DNA of 15,050 nucleotides from positions 1 to 15,050 of the forward strand of contig DLVS01000670.1 in NCBI GenBank assembly GCA_003445095.1, in the 5' to 3' direction. This document shows, in pieces, positions 1-8,198 of the stretch. This DNA comes from Verrucomicrobiales bacterium. GTDB taxonomy: Bacteria; Verrucomicrobiota; Verrucomicrobiia; Limisphaerales; UBA9464. The first letter of the stretch is position 1. The number at the start of each line of letters is the position of its first letter. A model generated the notes under the pieces. It worked only from the letters and a program-made list of their open reading frames with translations, was not told the DNA's origin and ran no database searches. The position numbers were made by a program, and so were the translations under genes.

Positions 1-1833
1 CTCGACACCGGTTCTCTTCGGGAGTTCTGGCTTCGCAATAACGTCTTTCTTGATATTGTCACCTTGGGACAGTATGGGCAGGCGCTGGTGGGGCCGCTTA
101 CTCTGGCTCACCACGCCCATCTCAAGGTTGACAACAACGCCGTTCGAATACGTGGGCGCTCAACGGCAGCCGAACTCAAATCGCTGGTCAGCTTCGATTA
201 TCGGGATTTTGATAGTGACGTGAATGGAGAATCGTTCAGCGACCCCAACTTGGACCTCTGGCGGCCGGCCCAAGCTATTGCGGGAGGATTGATGATTCAG
301 GGGCGCGCCGACGACATCCAGATGGTGGGGAATCGGTTTTCGACCTGGGCCAGCGGCAGCGGAGTCAGTGGCGCCAACAAGTTTTTGAGCGTACCCTACC
401 CCATGCCGATGGCGGCGACTTCCGGGGATGGTTGGTGGTATCCGAACGGGACGGTGACTGCCGACCCGATTGTGGAGCTGTCCGATCCCAATTGGTGGTG
501 CATGGTCTATCCGTGTGTTTCTCTAACTGCAGGTAGTTATATCAAGTTCAGCTCCGGGATCAGCCGGCGCAAACGAGCTCCAGCGACCAACGTGAAATTC
601 CAACAAAACAAGATTTCATCTCGGCCCTACGATTTCGACTCAGTTGGAGAGACGATTGTCCCGGACCAGATCCTCAGCGGCTCGCAGGAACTGCTATCAA
701 ACCCCGCGGCTCCGGAGGACCACACGGACCGACGCATACCGAAGGTGGCCCTCAGCCACCATTTTCAGCCAATCGGCTACATTGGCCGAGTGCTGCCGAT
801 GTTCGAAGATGATTCCAACTTCCCCGGTATCGCTCAGCGGCGGAAACTGCGGGGCGTCCTCGAGGTGGCCCTCGATCAGCTCGACTACAACCCAGCGACC
901 GGAAGAATCCAGGTCCGAGCGCGCGTGGCCGAGCATCAAGTGCCAAATCCGAGTCTAGCCCCGACTCGAGTCCGAGAGGAGGGGTGGGTGACGGTTCGAT
1001 TTGAGTTGGTCGGACCTTCGCCACCCGAGACTCCCACCGCTCCGCCGGAAATTCCCGGCTCTTGGTCAGACGAAATCATTCAATCGACCTACCCGTTCAA
1101 CTCGCAGGGTTTTGTTAATTTTGGTGTGGACGGTCCGCCCAACTATGCCGGCGCCCTGGCGGCGCGAGTGTGGATTGACGGTAACGAGGAGGGTACGCAT
1201 GTGGGGTGGCCAACCAATCCTGCCCCGCCTTTGCCTGATGCCCCACCGAAGAATCCGGCGGAAATTCGCCGATTTGCCCGGGCCTCGTGGCAACCTGCGG
1301 AATCCGAAACTTGGGAGGAATCCCGGGATGCTTGGGCGCAGGCACAAATCACTGTCGGCCGAGCCGGCGCCGACGCGGTCGAGGTCACAACGCAACCGGA
1401 TGCAACCAACGAACGGAACGGCAAACGGGCGAAATTGATGTTCAGCCGTTTGGCTGATGCCAATAGCCCCGCCCTCACGGTGAACTTTTCATTCCCGACA
1501 ACGGGATCAGGGATTGTCCGCCCCGGCGCCTATGGGAACTCCGGATCTGGAGACTATTATTTTAGTTCGGCTTCGGTTCCCGCTAGCCTTCAGCCTGAAA
1601 GTTGGACTGCCAACGCCTCGGGAGGAACGATCCGCTTCCAGGCTGGCAAGTCTCAGGCGGTGATCGAAGTTGTTCCGCGTCTGGATGAGCAATTCGAGCG
1701 AGAAACGGCCTACGTAGCGCTTACCTCGGGTACCGGCTACACCCCGGCGGGCCGCACCAGCGCCGCCATAATGCTCTACGACAGCGCGACTTGGAGTCTC
1801 ACGGAGTTAACTTCCACGGTCTCGGATTCATGA
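1..1833 (+). CDS. Large surface/secreted protein with C-terminal Calx-beta-like domain (5' end outside window)
   Basis: The frame is open from base 1, so the start lies outside the window and about 610 C-terminal residues are seen. A TTG at 64 would be an internal codon and not a credible start. Most of the visible protein is not a family I recognise: it is rich in Pro, Gly, Trp and Asn, with no membrane segment, as expected for an extracytoplasmic protein. Roughly the last 120 residues (about 1460-1790) read as a Calx-beta-like beta-sandwich: hydrophobic strands around LTVNFSFPTTGSG, an acidic turn around VVPRLDEQFE, then YVALTSGTGYTPAG. Calx-beta domains bind calcium and are common in bacterial adhesins. 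A central Pro-rich stretch (about 1000-1060) may be a domain linker. No anchor or sorting tail is present at the C-terminus. The stop overlaps the start of the next gene, so the two are probably co-translated. The domain call is from residue pattern only. Confidence 0.8.
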   Translation, partial: LDTGSLREFWLRNNVFLDIVTLGQYGQALVGPLTLAHHAHLKVDNNAVRIRGRSTAAELKSLVSFDYRDFDSDVNGESFSDPNLDLWRPAQAIAGGLMIQGRADDIQMVGNRFSTWASGSGVSGANKFLSVPYPMPMAATSGDGWWYPNGTVTADPIVELSDPNWWCMVYPCVSLTAGSYIKFSSGISRRKRAPATNVKFQQNKISSRPYDFDSVGETIVPDQILSGSQELLSNPAAPEDHTDRRIPKVALSHHFQPIGYIGRVLPMFEDDSNFPGIAQRRKLRGVLEVALDQLDYNPATGRIQVRARVAEHQVPNPSLAPTRVREEGWVTVRFELVGPSPPETPTAPPEIPGSWSDEIIQSTYPFNSQGFVNFGVDGPPNYAGALAARVWIDGNEEGTHVGWPTNPAPPLPDAPPKNPAEIRRFARASWQPAESETWEESRDAWAQAQITVGRAGADAVEVTTQPDATNERNGKRAKLMFSRLADANSPALTVNFSFPTTGSGIVRPGAYGNSGSGDYYFSSASVPASLQPESWTANASGGTIRFQAGKSQAVIEVVPRLDEQFERETAYVALTSGTGYTPAGRTSAAIMLYDSATWSLTELTSTVSDS

Positions 1834-2594
1834 ACGCACGTTACTTATTTCTGGTCTTGTATTTTGTTTATGTGGGACCTGCCAGCGCTCAACTGCTCAG
1901 GGAATCTATCTCGGAATACCGCAAAGACTTCGATGGCGATTCTGATCTAGATTGGGCGTCGTTTGTCCTTGTCGTCGTCTTTCAAGATACTAGCGAGCTG
2001 CCACTTTATGAAGTTAGGAATGAGCTCAGGGTGTCGAGACAGGCGGCCGTGCTCGTCGCTACCACAAATCGAATTGAGTTTGAACCCGGAGAGGAGATCA
2101 CTCTTCAAGCGAAGGAGTATTTTTCTCAGGTTCATCAACTTCCTTACCTTTGGCTTCAGGTGTATCAGTGGGATGAGTCAGATTGGCTCAGGAGGACCTT
2201 CGACGAATTTCCCGGCCAATACGAAGTCATCGTGGGTACAAAATACACTAATCCCGACACCGCCGACGTGACGCTCGGCTGGTTTCGTTATCGGCGAGAG
2301 AATCTTGACCCCGGCCACGCTTATCGGCTGCAAGAAATGGCTTACCACCCGATCCCCAATCAGAGTATCCGCGCGGGATTACCTCCCGACTTGCCCGAAC
2401 CCAACTTTGCTTGGAACGAGGAAGGTTTGACGGTGTCCTGGCCCGATTACGCCTGGATGTTGCGATTGGAAATGACCGAGACCTTGTCCCCGCCTGAGTG
2501 GAAGCCGGTGGATACGGGCGGGTTTACCTCGGTGACCCTCGCCCTCGAAGATCAAGCGTCAGTGTTCTTCCGGCTGGTTGCTCTGGCGCCATAA
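1830..2594 (+). CDS. Exported protein with signal peptide and FFRL-type C-terminal module
   Basis: The protein has 254 residues from the ATG at 1830. An in-frame upstream codon at 1791 would add 13 residues before the signal peptide and is unlikely. The N-terminus MNARYLFLVLYFVYVGPASA is a Sec signal peptide, probably cut before QLLRES. Soon after comes DFDGDSDLD, an Asp-rich loop like dockerin or EF-hand calcium-binding loops. The C-terminal part (about 2400-2590) has LTVSWPDYAWMLRLEMTETL, then WKPV and a closing FFRLVAL. This pattern, a beta-sandwich ending in FFRL, is common at the ends of secreted Verrucomicrobiota proteins, though I cannot name the family. The start ATG overlaps the upstream TGA (ATGA), which suggests translational coupling and a shared role with the Calx-beta protein. 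Specific function unknown. Confidence 0.82.
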   Translation: MNARYLFLVLYFVYVGPASAQLLRESISEYRKDFDGDSDLDWASFVLVVVFQDTSELPLYEVRNELRVSRQAAVLVATTNRIEFEPGEEITLQAKEYFSQVHQLPYLWLQVYQWDESDWLRRTFDEFPGQYEVIVGTKYTNPDTADVTLGWFRYRRENLDPGHAYRLQEMAYHPIPNQSIRAGLPPDLPEPNFAWNEEGLTVSWPDYAWMLRLEMTETLSPPEWKPVDTGGFTSVTLALEDQASVFFRLVALAP

Positions 2595-2609
2595 AGGGAT
2601 AACCGAATT

Positions 2610-2615
2610 GGGAGG
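2610..2615 (+). promoter_or_regulatory. Ribosome binding site of the pseudopilin gene
   Basis: GGGAGG lies five bases before the ATG at 2621. It is one of the few strong Shine-Dalgarno sequences in the window and fixes the start, giving an unusually long prepilin leader. Confidence 0.7.
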
Positions 2616-2620
2616 CCGCG

Positions 2621-3517
2621 ATGGGCACTCTTTCAAATGCTGGGCGGGGCGGAGGCCGCCCGCAATCGTCGCCGTCCCGTCGTCCAGCGAGCCTCCGCTG
2701 GAACGCATTCACGCTGATCGAGCTACTCGTTGTTATCGCCATTGTCGCCATTCTGGCGGGGTTGCTCTTGCCTGGCCTGAGTCGAGCCCGAGCCAAAGCT
2801 CAGGGGATCGTTTGTCTTTCGAATCTTCATCAACTTACCTTGGGTTGGTTGCAGTATGCGATGGACGATCGCGGCCGACTCTCACCCGCACTGGCGAATG
2901 GGGCAGGCATCGGATTCTTGCAAGACAGCGCCTGGACCGCCGGTTGGATTAGTTGGGATGGGCCGGCTCAGTTCTTTCCCGATATCACCAACAAGGCGTT
3001 GTTGATTGCGCCTGGTTCGGGACGAATCGGCCCGTATGTGAAGAATCCGGATATCTTTCGGTGTCCGAGCGATCCCAGCCGGTTCACGCGTCGAGGCAAG
3101 GGCTCGCTGCGAGTGCGGAGCTATGGGATGAATAATGCGATCGCGACTCCACCTTTCTTCACCGATGACACCCGAAATATCCGTCGTTTTTTCAAAGAGG
3201 ACGACATTCCAGCGCACGGCGCCAGCCACCTTTATGTGTTCATTGATGAACATGAGTTTACGTTGGGTTCGACCGCGTTCTTCGTGATTGAAGAGCGCAC
3301 ACCGTCGAATGCGGTATGGGAAGACCTCCCGGCCGCGCGGCACGGAGGGCAGGGGGCGCTGTCCTTCGCCGATGGCCACGGTGAGCTGCACAGGTGGCTC
3401 GAGCAATCCACGACGCCTCCGACGAAGCATCTCTTCGATTCGCACGTCGTCTTTCCTGCTGAGTACAGTCGGGATTGGATTTGGCTCCATGAGAGGACTT
3501 CGAGCCGGGCTCCCTAA
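2621..3517 (+). CDS. Type II secretion/type IV pilus-like pseudopilin, H-X9-DG family
   Basis: The protein has 298 residues. Residues 29-50 contain the prepilin cleavage/methylation motif [19 protein letters not shown]: a basic leader, cleavage before Phe30, Glu at +5 (Glu34) and a hydrophobic helix. The usual Gly at -1 is Ala here, and the leader is long (29 residues). The C-terminal region has the H-X9-DG motif, [18 protein letters not shown], with exactly nine residues between His and DG; this marks a pseudopilin class expanded in Planctomycetes and Verrucomicrobiota. The middle has CLSNLHQL and FRCPSDPSR, also typical of the class. Such proteins are inserted by the prepilin peptidase and assemble into a periplasmic pseudopilus or act as surface proteins; no other pilus or secretion gene is visible here. 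It begins 26 bases after the previous gene and probably shares its transcript. Confidence 0.93.
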   Translation: MGTLSNAGRGGGRPQSSPSRRPASLRWNAFTLIELLVVIAIVAILAGLLLPGLSRARAKAQGIVCLSNLHQLTLGWLQYAMDDRGRLSPALANGAGIGFLQDSAWTAGWISWDGPAQFFPDITNKALLIAPGSGRIGPYVKNPDIFRCPSDPSRFTRRGKGSLRVRSYGMNNAIATPPFFTDDTRNIRRFFKEDDIPAHGASHLYVFIDEHEFTLGSTAFFVIEERTPSNAVWEDLPAARHGGQGALSFADGHGELHRWLEQSTTPPTKHLFDSHVVFPAEYSRDWIWLHERTSSRAP

Positions 3518-3587
3518 CAGAGGAAACCCAGTACGCCTGTGGTCATTCGCCCGCAGTCCCGCATTCCGCAGGGCGCGTGCTGAACTG

Positions 3588-3673
3588 TAACGTGTGGGTG
3601 CACCTTCGGCACCGGGAGCGGGGCAGCGCGCCGCCGGCAGAAGTTAGCTAAAGCCGGGTCCCTACCCACGTTA
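3588..3673. repeat. Imperfect long inverted repeat, REP-like, between convergent genes
   Basis: The outer arms are TAACGTGTGGGT (3588-3599) and ACCCACGTTA (3664-3673), pairing over ten bases with a two-base bulge. Inside lies a small hairpin, GGTGC (3598-3602) with GCACC (3609-3613), and a very GC-rich centre (about 3612-3638). The element lies between the pseudopilin gene (+) and the TPR gene (-). The TTA at 3671-3673 within the right arm is the stop codon of the TPR gene. It could be a bidirectional terminator or a member of a dispersed repetitive palindromic (REP/BIME-like) family; no second copy is seen in this window. No poly-T run follows it. Confidence 0.5.
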
Positions 3674-5059
3674 CCCCTGTCCCGCGTAGTGAGCGTCCAC
3701 GCGCGCCATGACGTCGCGGTAGCCGATGTCTTGTTCGTAGATGATCTTGAACTGTTCGATGGCCTCTTCCTTGCGGCCCATTCGCTCAAGGACGCATCCA
3801 AGCTGATAACGAAGCTCCTTGGCTTCGTCGTCGAAGACCTGCTTTTCCTTGAGCGCTTCCTGGAACTTTCGGGCGGCCAGGTCGTTCATGCCCCGCCGGC
3901 CGAAGGCCTGGGCCAGCAAGTTCATCGCGGCGATCCGTTTGTTCGGATTATTCTGCGCCTTCTGCAGTTCCGAGATAGCTTCGCCCAGCCGACCCGCTTC
4001 CAGATGCAGCTCTCCGAGTTCGAGGCGAATGGCCAGGTCGGTTGGATTGGCATCGGCGCGGCGTTTGGCATCCGTCAGCCGCCACTCGTGTTTGCGGGCT
4101 TTGATGGCGGCGAGCTGGGCGGCGTAGTCTGGCAAGCTCGGATCCAGGGATTCCTCTTCATGTTCAAACTCCGCCAACTTGGCATCACGAATCGCTTCCA
4201 AAATCATGGGATCGTTGACGCCTGCCTTGGCGAGGTACGCCTCCAGATAGCGGGTGGCATTCGCGAAGTCCTTCTTTTTTAGATGCAGGTCAGCGAGTTC
4301 GCGCAGGAGTTTCAGATTATCCGGCTCGCGAGCAAGCCGAGCCTCGTGTTCAACGATGAGCCGCGTGGCGACGTTTTCATCCTTCACGAGCCGATGTTGC
4401 TGCTCGAGCGAGTGAGACTCTTCCTTATCCTTGAGAATGTCGCGGAAGCTGCCTTCGCCTTTCTCGAGCTCCGCGTAGCCGCCTTCATGGAGGGTACGAT
4501 TGGCCAAGACATTCTTGAGCTTTTCATTGACCTCGATGTCGGTGGGGTCGGATCGCAGAAGATCGCGGTAAATCTTTTCGGCCCGCAGTCTATTACCCAG
4601 TTGGCTGAGAGCCTCGGCTAGCTCAAGCGCCAGCTTTCGATCAGAGGGTTTGTGTTTGAACGCGACTTCGAGCGAAAGAATGGCCGTCTTGGGCATTCCC
4701 ATCGCCATCGCCGCGTCAGCCAAAAGTTCATGGGCCGATGCATTTCCGGGATCTTCGTTCAGGACTTCTTCCGCTACTAGCAACGCGTCGCGAGGATTGG
4801 AGCGAAGGGCGACCTGACCCCGTGTCAGACTGCTCGCCGAACCGACGAACTTGCGGAAGAAACTGGTTTTGCCCGCGCTGCGCTTGTGTTGGGTAGCGCG
4901 GAGCGCCTCGCGGGCTTCGTAGAATCCAGGCTCGAGGCGCAAGGCTTGACCGAACAGGGTTAGGGCGTAGTCCAAATTATTCTTTTGAACGGCGGCGATT
5001 CCTTTGTCGTAGAGCTCGCGCGTCGCGAAGGGGATTTGGTCACGAGGCTTCTCTGGCAT
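3671..5059 (-). CDS. Tetratricopeptide repeat (TPR) protein, probably cytoplasmic
   Basis: The protein has 462 residues with no signal peptide or membrane segment. TPR-type helix pairs are visible near residues 12-55 (YDKGIAAVQKNNLDYALTLF), about 90-180 and about 330-460 (GRKEEAIEQFKIIYEQD). The centre (about 185-320) is strongly charged, rich in Glu, Lys and Asp, and looks like long helices or coiled coil with weaker repeats. TPR proteins are scaffolds; the partner cannot be read from the sequence. The start ATG (complement of 5057-5059) has no clear Shine-Dalgarno sequence. It is transcribed away from the DUF3616-like gene, with 110 bases between the two starts. The stop lies inside the inverted repeat. 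Long open frames on the opposite strand here are shadows of this gene. Confidence 0.9.
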   Translation of the reverse strand: MPEKPRDQIPFATRELYDKGIAAVQKNNLDYALTLFGQALRLEPGFYEAREALRATQHKRSAGKTSFFRKFVGSASSLTRGQVALRSNPRDALLVAEEVLNEDPGNASAHELLADAAMAMGMPKTAILSLEVAFKHKPSDRKLALELAEALSQLGNRLRAEKIYRDLLRSDPTDIEVNEKLKNVLANRTLHEGGYAELEKGEGSFRDILKDKEESHSLEQQHRLVKDENVATRLIVEHEARLAREPDNLKLLRELADLHLKKKDFANATRYLEAYLAKAGVNDPMILEAIRDAKLAEFEHEEESLDPSLPDYAAQLAAIKARKHEWRLTDAKRRADANPTDLAIRLELGELHLEAGRLGEAISELQKAQNNPNKRIAAMNLLAQAFGRRGMNDLAARKFQEALKEKQVFDDEAKELRYQLGCVLERMGRKEEAIEQFKIIYEQDIGYRDVMARVDAHYAGQG

Positions 5060-5169
5060 GCCGCAAGTCTAAAAACACGGCTGGGTTGTGGCCAACCTTG
5101 TTTTGTTCAGTGGCGTAAACAACAGGCCGGAGATTTTGACGGAACCGTCGTCAGGCGACACGTTGTGGA

Positions 5170-6144
5170 ATGGCTGCGTTCATCACTGGAGCTCGAAAGT
5201 TTTGCTGCGCTGCCGTCCTTTTGTTCGGCGTTGGGGCCATGGCAGCGCAGCCGTTCCTAGAGTTTCGCGGGTTGGCCAATGCTTCGGCGGGCGTGCGGGT
5301 GGGCACGGACCGTTTTCTGGCGGGCTGCGATGAACAAAACGACCTCCTGCTCTACCGGGCGTCGGCCGGAGGCGAACCGTTGGCGTCGATCGCCGTTTCC
5401 CCATGGTTGGGACTGACCACCCGAAATGGTGAGGCCGATTTCGAGGGTGCGGCGCGGATCGATGACGTGACGTTTTGGATCGGTTCCCACGCGCGGAGCC
5501 GTTCCGGAGAGAAACGTCCGGATCGCCAACGACTCGTGGCCTTGCGCCTGCGTGATGAAGACGGCACACCGCGGCTGGAATTGGTGGGTAAACCGGTGAC
5601 CACACTGCTGGCGCAGATGGCTGCGGCTCCTTCGTTGGCGCAATTCAACTTAGCGGCTGCCGCCAAACTAGAGCCAGAAAAGGGCGGTGGGCTCAACATC
5701 GAGGGACTGGCCGCTGGCCCAGACCGGTCGTTACTCATCGGCTTCCGAAATCCGGTTCCGGAAGGCCGGGCTCTACTGGTCCCCCTGGTCAACCCATTTG
5801 CCGTCATCGAGGGTCAACCCGCTCAATTGGGAGAGCCTCGGCTACTCGATTTCGGCGGCCGCGGGATTCGGGATCTCGTCTGGACCGGGCGCGAGTATTT
5901 CGTGATCGGGGGGTCATCGGGCGACGGCGGGAAAAGTCATGTGTACCGATGGGATGGCCATTCGGCGGCCGCGGAACGCCTGAAAGTTCCCGATCTTCAA
6001 TCAATGAATCCAGAGGCGCTCATTTTGTTTGGGACCCCCGAGAAACCGCGATTGTTGGTGTTGAGTGACGACGGGGGACGGCCGTGGAACGAAACCTCCG
6101 ATATGAGGCTGCGGCACTTCAGGGCCCTCTGGGTCAATCCTTGA
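5170..6144 (+). CDS. Exported DUF3616-like protein
   Basis: The protein has 324 residues. A Sec signal peptide covers about residues 1-26 (hydrophobic CCAAVLLFGVGAMA, cut before QPF). The family signature is seen in order: EADFEGAARIDDVTFWIGSH (about 88-107), GEKRPDRQRLVALRLR (about 113-128), LNIEGLAAGPDRSLLIGFRNP (about 175-195), ALLVPLVNPF (201-210), then FVIGGSSGDG and a closing LRHFRALWV. These match the conserved EGAA/SHxRxxxGKxRPxRxRL and EGLA/GFRNP blocks I associate with DUF3616. The repeated EG-A-W/L pattern suggests a beta-propeller-like fold in the periplasm or outside the cell. Biochemical role unknown. No strong ribosome binding site is visible. It converges on the VPDSG-CTERM gene with 20 bases between stops. 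Confidence 0.85.
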   Translation: MAAFITGARKFCCAAVLLFGVGAMAAQPFLEFRGLANASAGVRVGTDRFLAGCDEQNDLLLYRASAGGEPLASIAVSPWLGLTTRNGEADFEGAARIDDVTFWIGSHARSRSGEKRPDRQRLVALRLRDEDGTPRLELVGKPVTTLLAQMAAAPSLAQFNLAAAAKLEPEKGGGLNIEGLAAGPDRSLLIGFRNPVPEGRALLVPLVNPFAVIEGQPAQLGEPRLLDFGGRGIRDLVWTGREYFVIGGSSGDGGKSHVYRWDGHSAAAERLKVPDLQSMNPEALILFGTPEKPRLLVLSDDGGRPWNETSDMRLRHFRALWVNP

Positions 6145-6164
6145 CCCGAAACGCACTCGACGCG

Positions 6165-6755
6165 CTAGTTCGCTCCGGCATGAGTGTCCTGCCGGCGTTT
6201 GCAGGAGGCCAATCCAAACAGGGCAATCGCCAACAGTCCGGCGCCCGAACCGGAATCCGGCACGGTCCTCGGAATCACGCCGATGGGAACGACTGACTGG
6301 GAGTCGGGTACGAATTCGACGATGCCTTCGATGCGCGCCCGTAGCCCTCCCTGACTAGGGTTGATGTCGATCTCTAGGTTGTCTCCACCATTGGAGATGG
6401 CCGAAATGAAAATCGGCAGTTCGACATTGCTGCCGCTCCATAATAGAGGCGATTGGGAGATACTGGCGTTAATCCCGTTGGACCAGGGAACGGCGGTGGC
6501 CAGCGCGACCGGTGCGTCATTCAGCAGAAGGGTGAGGATGGACTCGATCTGAAACGAACCGGCCGCGGCCAAATCGGCCTGAGTGCCAGTCGTTGCCATG
6601 GTCCCAGAAATTGTGTCGATCCCGTCCGAGGCGCTGAAGGTCCAGGTGATCGCGCTCGAGTTAACCGAGGACGAAATAATCCAGAGCGTGGTGAGGGTGA
6701 GCAGCGAGGTAAGCTTGCCGAACGGGGTGGGTACAAAGAGGCTCGCGGGGATCAT
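6165..6755 (-). CDS. VPDSG-CTERM exported protein
   Basis: The protein has 196 residues. The N-terminal hydrophobic segment (about residues 14-34) is a signal peptide. The C-terminus carries a sorting tail: VPDSGSG at 165-171, a hydrophobic segment LLAIALFGLAS (174-184), then CKRRQ. This is the VPDSG variant of PEP-CTERM sorting signals found in Verrucomicrobiota; such tails are thought to be recognised by an exosortase-type transpeptidase and to direct the protein to the cell surface or extracellular matrix. The body (ITWTFSASDGIDTISGTMATTG) is beta-rich, like many PEP-CTERM proteins. An earlier EFVPDSQ at about 148-153 resembles the motif but has no membrane segment after it. Start at ATG (complement 6753-6755); a downstream start is possible. 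No sortase gene is visible here. Confidence 0.88.
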   Translation of the reverse strand: MIPASLFVPTPFGKLTSLLTLTTLWIISSSVNSSAITWTFSASDGIDTISGTMATTGTQADLAAAGSFQIESILTLLLNDAPVALATAVPWSNGINASISQSPLLWSGSNVELPIFISAISNGGDNLEIDINPSQGGLRARIEGIVEFVPDSQSVVPIGVIPRTVPDSGSGAGLLAIALFGLASCKRRQDTHAGAN

Positions 6756-6783
6756 ATCAGGTCAGTAGGTTTACCGGGCACGG

Positions 6784-6812
6784 CTTTTGAGGCGTGGCTT
6801 CTCTTGTGTCAA
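6784..6812 (-). promoter_or_regulatory. Possible promoter of the VPDSG-CTERM gene
   Basis: On the minus strand a perfect -35 box TTGACA (complement of 6807-6812) is followed after 17 bases by CAAAAG (complement of 6784-6789), a poor -10 box. It lies about 30-60 bases before the start codon. The -35 box is good but the -10 is weak, so this is tentative. Confidence 0.25.
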
Positions 6813-7071
6813 AACTATTCGTAGGTCGAAAGCGTCGACGAATTGCGGCACTCGCAACCGTGGCTCAAAGGCCCGATACCCGATAAGACCTGACAAGGCC
6901 AAGTTCACTCAAAAATCCGAGCAGTTGGGCCAGCACCAGCAGAGCCGGTCGGTATCTTTATCCTGAAGCCATGTGCAAAACGGCCACCGACGGGCGCTTC
7001 AGAAGAGGGGCTGCCACGATCTTCGGGATTGGCCCGGTCGCGGCGGTGGCGGAAGGATATGTGTTCCAGGT

Positions 7072-7100
7072 TTGAACTATTTTCCAGGACCGGATAGAAC
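7072..7100 (+). promoter_or_regulatory. Possible promoter of the cytochrome-LRR gene
   Basis: TTGAAC (7072-7077) and TAGAAC (7095-7100) are separated by 17 bases and lie just upstream of the ATG at 7122. Each box matches the sigma-70 consensus in four of six positions. Weak evidence only. Confidence 0.25.
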
Positions 7101-7121
7101 GAAGCGGTCTTGACCCAGTCT

Positions 7122-8171
7122 ATGAAACATTTCCTTCCGTCCTTCGCTTCCACGTCGGGACAGCACGCCGCCACCACCTCCATTCGTGTTGCCGTCCTGG
7201 CCAGCGTAACCCTCGCTATTTCTGCGAGCGCGGCGCCGGACTTCCAAAAAGACATACTGCCCATCCTTCAGCAGCGCTGTGTGGAGTGTCACGGGCCCGA
7301 CAAGCAAAAGGGCAAACTGCGTCTCGACTCGAAGGAGGCTACCTTCAAGGGCGGCAAGGACGGGCCGGCCTTGACCGCTGGCGACGCCGCTGCGAGCGAG
7401 ATGATCAAACGGGTTTCTCTCCCGAAGAGCGACGACGATCATATGCCTCCGGAAGGCGACCCTTTGACCGAGGCCCAAATCACCTTGTTGAAAGAGTGGA
7501 TCGCGGCGGGGGCGAATTGGCCCGACGGAGTCGTCATCAGTCCCCCGGCTAAAGCGGAGACCACGGCAGCGGCTCCGGTTAGGCAAGGTCCTCCGCCCCC
7601 GCCCCTGCCTGAACTCCCCAAAGACTTTAAGCCTGGCCCCGCTGAAGCCACCGCGGTGGCCACGTTGGCAAAGGCTGGCCTGGAGGTGCGCCCCGTCGCC
7701 CAAAACGTCCCGTGGCGTGAGGCGAACTTCCGTCTCGCGGGTAGTAACGTCACCGACGCCGCGATCGCCCCATTGAAGGACGTGACTTCATTGATCGAAC
7801 TGAACCTGGGCACGACTCGGGTCACGGATGCGGGCCTGGTGGCGGTGGCTTCCCTCGGATTCCTCCAGAATTTTCAGGCTCCGCTCACCGCGCTCACTGA
7901 TGCCGGGATCGCCAAACTCACCGGACTTTCCAACTTGGTGACCCTGAATCTTTATGGCACGCAGGTCACGGATGCGGGGTTGGAACAACTCAAGGGATTG
8001 AAGCATTTGCGCGCACTTTATGTGTGGCAGACCAAGGTCACGCCGGAAGGTGCGGCAAAATTGCGCGAGGCTATGCCAGGATTGTATGTGAACACCGGCG
8101 CCGAACTGCTTGCCATGGCGACCAACGCGCCGGCGGAAAAGAAGGAAGAGAAAAAGGAGGACAAGAAGTAA
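7122..8171 (+). CDS. Exported monohaem cytochrome c fused to leucine-rich repeats
   Basis: The protein has 349 residues from the ATG at 7122; a TTG four codons upstream is an alternative. The signal peptide has a long polar n-region and a hydrophobic core around residues 22-37, cut near ASAAPDF. A PSCyt1/planctomycete-type cytochrome c domain follows (about 39-135): FQKDILPILQQRCVECHGPDKQKG holds the haem motif CVECH (Cys53, Cys56, His57), and HMPPEGDPL gives a candidate axial Met108. A Pro/Ala-rich linker (about 140-171) leads to leucine-rich repeats (about 195-325) with the repeated VTDAGL/LTDAGI unit. The tail is a Glu/Lys-rich run. Cytochrome domains of this type are common in Planctomycetes and Verrucomicrobiota and presumably pass electrons in the periplasm; the LRR part suggests binding to a partner. 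No clear ribosome binding site. Confidence 0.9.
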   Translation: MKHFLPSFASTSGQHAATTSIRVAVLASVTLAISASAAPDFQKDILPILQQRCVECHGPDKQKGKLRLDSKEATFKGGKDGPALTAGDAAASEMIKRVSLPKSDDDHMPPEGDPLTEAQITLLKEWIAAGANWPDGVVISPPAKAETTAAAPVRQGPPPPPLPELPKDFKPGPAEATAVATLAKAGLEVRPVAQNVPWREANFRLAGSNVTDAAIAPLKDVTSLIELNLGTTRVTDAGLVAVASLGFLQNFQAPLTALTDAGIAKLTGLSNLVTLNLYGTQVTDAGLEQLKGLKHLRALYVWQTKVTPEGAAKLREAMPGLYVNTGAELLAMATNAPAEKKEEKKEDKK

Positions 8172-8177
8172 ACTCTG

Positions 8178-8198
8178 TCGGGTAGGGTCACTGCCCGA
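8178..8198 (+). terminator. Hairpin after the cytochrome-LRR gene, possible terminator
   Basis: TCGGGTAG and CTGCCCGA pair over eight bases (one G-T pair) around the five-base loop GGTCA, beginning seven bases after the stop. Only two T follow, so a classical intrinsic terminator is not certain. Confidence 0.4.

Larger units (their letters stand above)
6756..7121. other. Divergent intergenic region
   Basis: 366 bases between the divergent VPDSG-CTERM and cytochrome-LRR genes. Apart from the two weak promoter candidates listed I see no RNA gene, repeat or credible small gene in it. Open frames here lack membrane or domain features and start poorly. Confidence 0.5.

Noticed and set aside
2882..3490. 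Minus-strand open frame of 202 codons
   Set aside because: Antisense of the pseudopilin gene, Arg-rich with no motif.
3689..4621. Two long plus-strand open frames (3689-4282 and 4283-4621)
   Set aside because: They are the antisense of the TPR gene, which has clear repeat structure; the plus frames show no domain.
6905..7264. Minus-strand open frame of 119 codons between the divergent genes
   Set aside because: It overlaps the start of the cytochrome-LRR gene in antisense and shows no signal or domain.
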